DNA of 6,977 bases from Lentzea sp. GTDB taxonomy: Bacteria; Actinomycetota; Actinomycetes; Mycobacteriales; Pseudonocardiaceae. A program made the translations under genes and the position numbers. The DNA lies in NCBI GenBank assembly GCA_030146905.1, contig JASLAV010000236.1:1-6977 (forward strand). Reading direction: 5' to 3'. Under the pieces are notes generated by a model. It saw only the letters and a program-made list of their open reading frames with translations, did not search any database and was not told the DNA's origin. This document shows, piece by piece, positions 5,922 through 6,977 of this stretch (its first letter is position 1; each line of letters starts with the position of its first letter).

Positions 5922-6282
5922 CAAACAGGTTCGCGCCGCGCGCAAGCGCAAGAAGCGCATGGCCCGTGTCCTCCACGACCTCACCGACGCGCAGTGGGAC
6001 GCGTTGAAGACGTCGTGGGGTGGTTGCGCGTACTGCGGTTCGGCCGCGGCATCGCTGCAGAAGGACTGCGTGCAGGCCATCTCGCGCGGCGGCAGGTACA
6101 CGCTCGGCAACGTCGTGCCCGCCTGCGGGTCGTGCAACGCGAGCAAGTGCAACGCGGAGGTGACGGGCTGGCTGCGGCGCAAGAAGCTGGACGAGCGCTC
6201 GTTCCTGGTGCGGCACTACGAGATCTCGGCCGGCCTCACCGCGCGGTTCGCGGACCAGGTGCAGCCCGGCGACGACGGCTAA
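5905..6282 (+). CDS. Small HNH-family nuclease-like protein
   Basis: The protein has 125 residues from GTG 5905. A basic N-terminus (KQVRAARKRKKRMARV) precedes a compact zinc-stabilised HNH fold. C41/C44 (CAYC) and C74/C77 (CGSC) are the two CxxC zinc knuckles. Between them is LQKDCVQAISRGGRYTLGNVVPAC, which matches the HNH core: the usual D-H dyad is D54-C55 here, the central Asn is N69 and the last position is N78, followed by ASK. The first HNH histidine, normally the general base, is thus a cysteine. From memory, similar actinobacterial proteins share this form, so it may be a stable subfamily and not a decayed gene. The C-terminal GWLRRKKLDERSF is basic. DNA binding or nicking is likely but activity is uncertain. 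It overlaps lysR by 17 nt, and its stop overlaps that of the convergent lipoprotein gene. Confidence 0.85.
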   Translation: MPTGGSKQVRAARKRKKRMARVLHDLTDAQWDALKTSWGGCAYCGSAAASLQKDCVQAISRGGRYTLGNVVPACGSCNASKCNAEVTGWLRRKKLDERSFLVRHYEISAGLTARFADQVQPGDDG

Positions 6283-6725
6283 GCGGCGTTCCTGACCGCG
6301 TTGTAGCCCTGGAAGAGCCCGTTCCACGCCTTCTCGCACCGCTTGTCGAGCTGCTCGTCGGCGCTCGTCCCCCCGGCCGCGAACCACGGTTCGCACGGCG
6401 TGATCTCGGCGAGCTGGCGGCGGACGTCGGCGATGGCCGACTGGCCGGCGGGAGGGAGCTTCGAGGCCCGCTTCTCCGCCTCGTCGATCACCCCCGTCAC
6501 GTCGGGCAGCACGTGGACGCAGTTGTCGGCGGGGTCGACGGGTTCGCCGCGCAGGCGTGCGACGCAGGCCGTGAGCAGCACGCCGACGGCGTCGAGCCTG
6601 GGTTGCAGGTCCGGCAGGCCCTCGGCGGACGACGAGGGGGCGGCCGGGGTGATCGTGGGCAGCGACGAGGTCGGGGTGCCGCATCCGGCCAGCAGCAGAA
6701 CCAGCGCAATGGCGGAGTAGCGCAT
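6279..6725 (-). CDS. Putative lipoprotein of unknown function
   Basis: The protein has 148 residues. The short signal MRYSAIALVLLLAGC ends in a perfect lipobox (LAGC) with the lipidated cysteine at 15, so the mature protein should be anchored on the outer face of the cytoplasmic membrane. A Ser/Thr/Pro-rich linker (about 17-34) leads to a mainly helical domain with four further cysteines (54, 69, 111, 130), enough for two disulfides. I do not recognise the domain. The ATG has no ribosome site; a -10-like TAGGCT ends 6 nt upstream, implying leaderless expression. Its TAG stop (6281-6279) overlaps the TAA of the convergent HNH gene (6280-6282), leaving no room for an intergenic terminator. Confidence 0.85.
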   Translation of the reverse strand: MRYSAIALVLLLAGCGTPTSSLPTITPAAPSSSAEGLPDLQPRLDAVGVLLTACVARLRGEPVDPADNCVHVLPDVTGVIDEAEKRASKLPPAGQSAIADVRRQLAEITPCEPWFAAGGTSADEQLDKRCEKAWNGLFQGYNAVRNAA

Positions 6726-6731
6726 ACCGGC

Positions 6732-6737
6732 AGCCTA
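6732..6737 (-). promoter_or_regulatory. -10-like box for leaderless lipoprotein transcript
   Basis: TAGGCT on the minus strand is followed by exactly 6 nt and the ATG at 6725, the same arrangement as at lysR. It lies just downstream of the terminator of the preceding gene, as expected for an independent promoter. No clear -35 is visible. Confidence 0.5.
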
Positions 6738-6748
6738 GCGAGACGACG

Positions 6749-6780
6749 AGGCCGCCAGAGCCGGAGTGCTCTGGCGGCCT
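6749..6780 (-). terminator. Strong hairpin terminator of the crystallin-like gene
   Basis: AGGCCGCCAGAGC (6749-6761) and GCTCTGGCGGCCT (6768-6780) form a perfect 13-bp stem with a 6-nt loop, 14 nt past the stop of the minus-strand gene at 6795. There is no long U-run on the minus side (CGUCGUCUCG follows), but the stem is very stable. It separates that gene from the lipoprotein promoter. Confidence 0.85.
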
Positions 6781-6794
6781 TCGCTTTCACCCGA

Positions 6795-6977
6795 TCAGGC
6801 GGCGATGTAGGACCGAACGCCGTTCGGGAAGCCGAGAACCGCGGTGTCGCGGACGTCCTCGTCGACGACGGCGGACTTGCCCTTGCAGCCGGGCTCCGAC
6901 CAGATCTTCACGGAGCCGGACGGGGACAGCGACTGGAAGCCACCGCGCAGGTCGGCGCACTTGGCCTCCGGCTTCAC
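6795..6977 (-). CDS. Beta/gamma-crystallin-like or I36-inhibitor-like secreted protein, 5'-truncated
   Basis: Only the last 60 codons are in the window. The apparent start at 6977 is a GTG that more likely encodes an internal Val. The visible part reads CADLRGGFQSL, then SGSVKIWSEPGCKGKSAVVDEDVRDTAVLGF and NGVRSYIAA. The pattern of a strand, an aromatic residue, E-P-x-C-x-G-x-S, an acidic stretch, then G-F-x-x-x-V-x-S is that of a Greek-key beta/gamma-crystallin motif, also seen in small secreted Streptomyces proteins annotated as peptidase inhibitor family I36. Two cysteines (C7 and C31 of the visible part) could form a disulfide. The upstream, unseen part should hold a signal peptide. Family placement is by eye from half a protein. 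Confidence 0.7.
   Translation of the reverse strand: MKPEAKCADLRGGFQSLSPSGSVKIWSEPGCKGKSAVVDEDVRDTAVLGFPNGVRSYIAA

Overview
The window is high-GC DNA with strong GC-rich third-codon bias, GTG starts and apparently leaderless genes. These traits point to an actinomycete. The gene types (a LAL-type LuxR regulator, Dabb and SnoaL-like proteins, a crystallin-like secreted protein) would fit a Pseudonocardiales-type genome such as Lentzea, Saccharothrix or Amycolatopsis, but the genus is inference only.

Layout. (1) Positions 1-2243, plus strand: the C-terminal two thirds or so of a large ATPase-type LuxR regulator, cut by the window edge at its Walker B motif. (2) 2244-2562: a non-coding convergent junction. 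It holds a terminator-like hairpin and a 156-157 bp tandem duplication. Each repeat copy carries the last 20 codons of a Dabb gene, the first codons of a truncated SnoaL/NTF2-like gene, and a perfect 17-bp operator-like palindrome. The second copy is still the true 3' end of the Dabb gene next to it. (3) 4721 down to 2563, minus strand: a likely operon of a Tat-exported SnoaL-like protein, a 12-TM MFS transporter and a Dabb protein. The MFS and Dabb genes overlap as ATGA. (4) 4722-4991: a divergent regulatory region with an imperfect palindrome, a long imperfect hairpin (4870-4918) and the LysR promoter/operator. (5) 4992-5921, plus: a LysR-type regulator, overlapped by (6) 5905-6282, plus: a small HNH-family protein. 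(7) 6725-6279, minus: a lipoprotein gene whose stop codon overlaps the HNH stop. (8) A strong 13-bp terminator hairpin at 6749-6780, followed by (9) the 3' end of a small beta/gamma-crystallin-like or I36-like secreted protein on the minus strand.

How the genes may work together. The divergent LysR regulator is the obvious candidate controller of the SnoaL-MFS-Dabb operon. That operon looks like a small-molecule handling and export cassette, with the substrate unknown. The LuxR regulator, HNH protein, lipoprotein and crystallin-like protein show no clear functional link to it.

I see no transposase, CRISPR array, tRNA or recognisable defence system. The least explained items are the tandem repeat with its truncated SnoaL start and conserved palindrome, and the large hairpin upstream of lysR.
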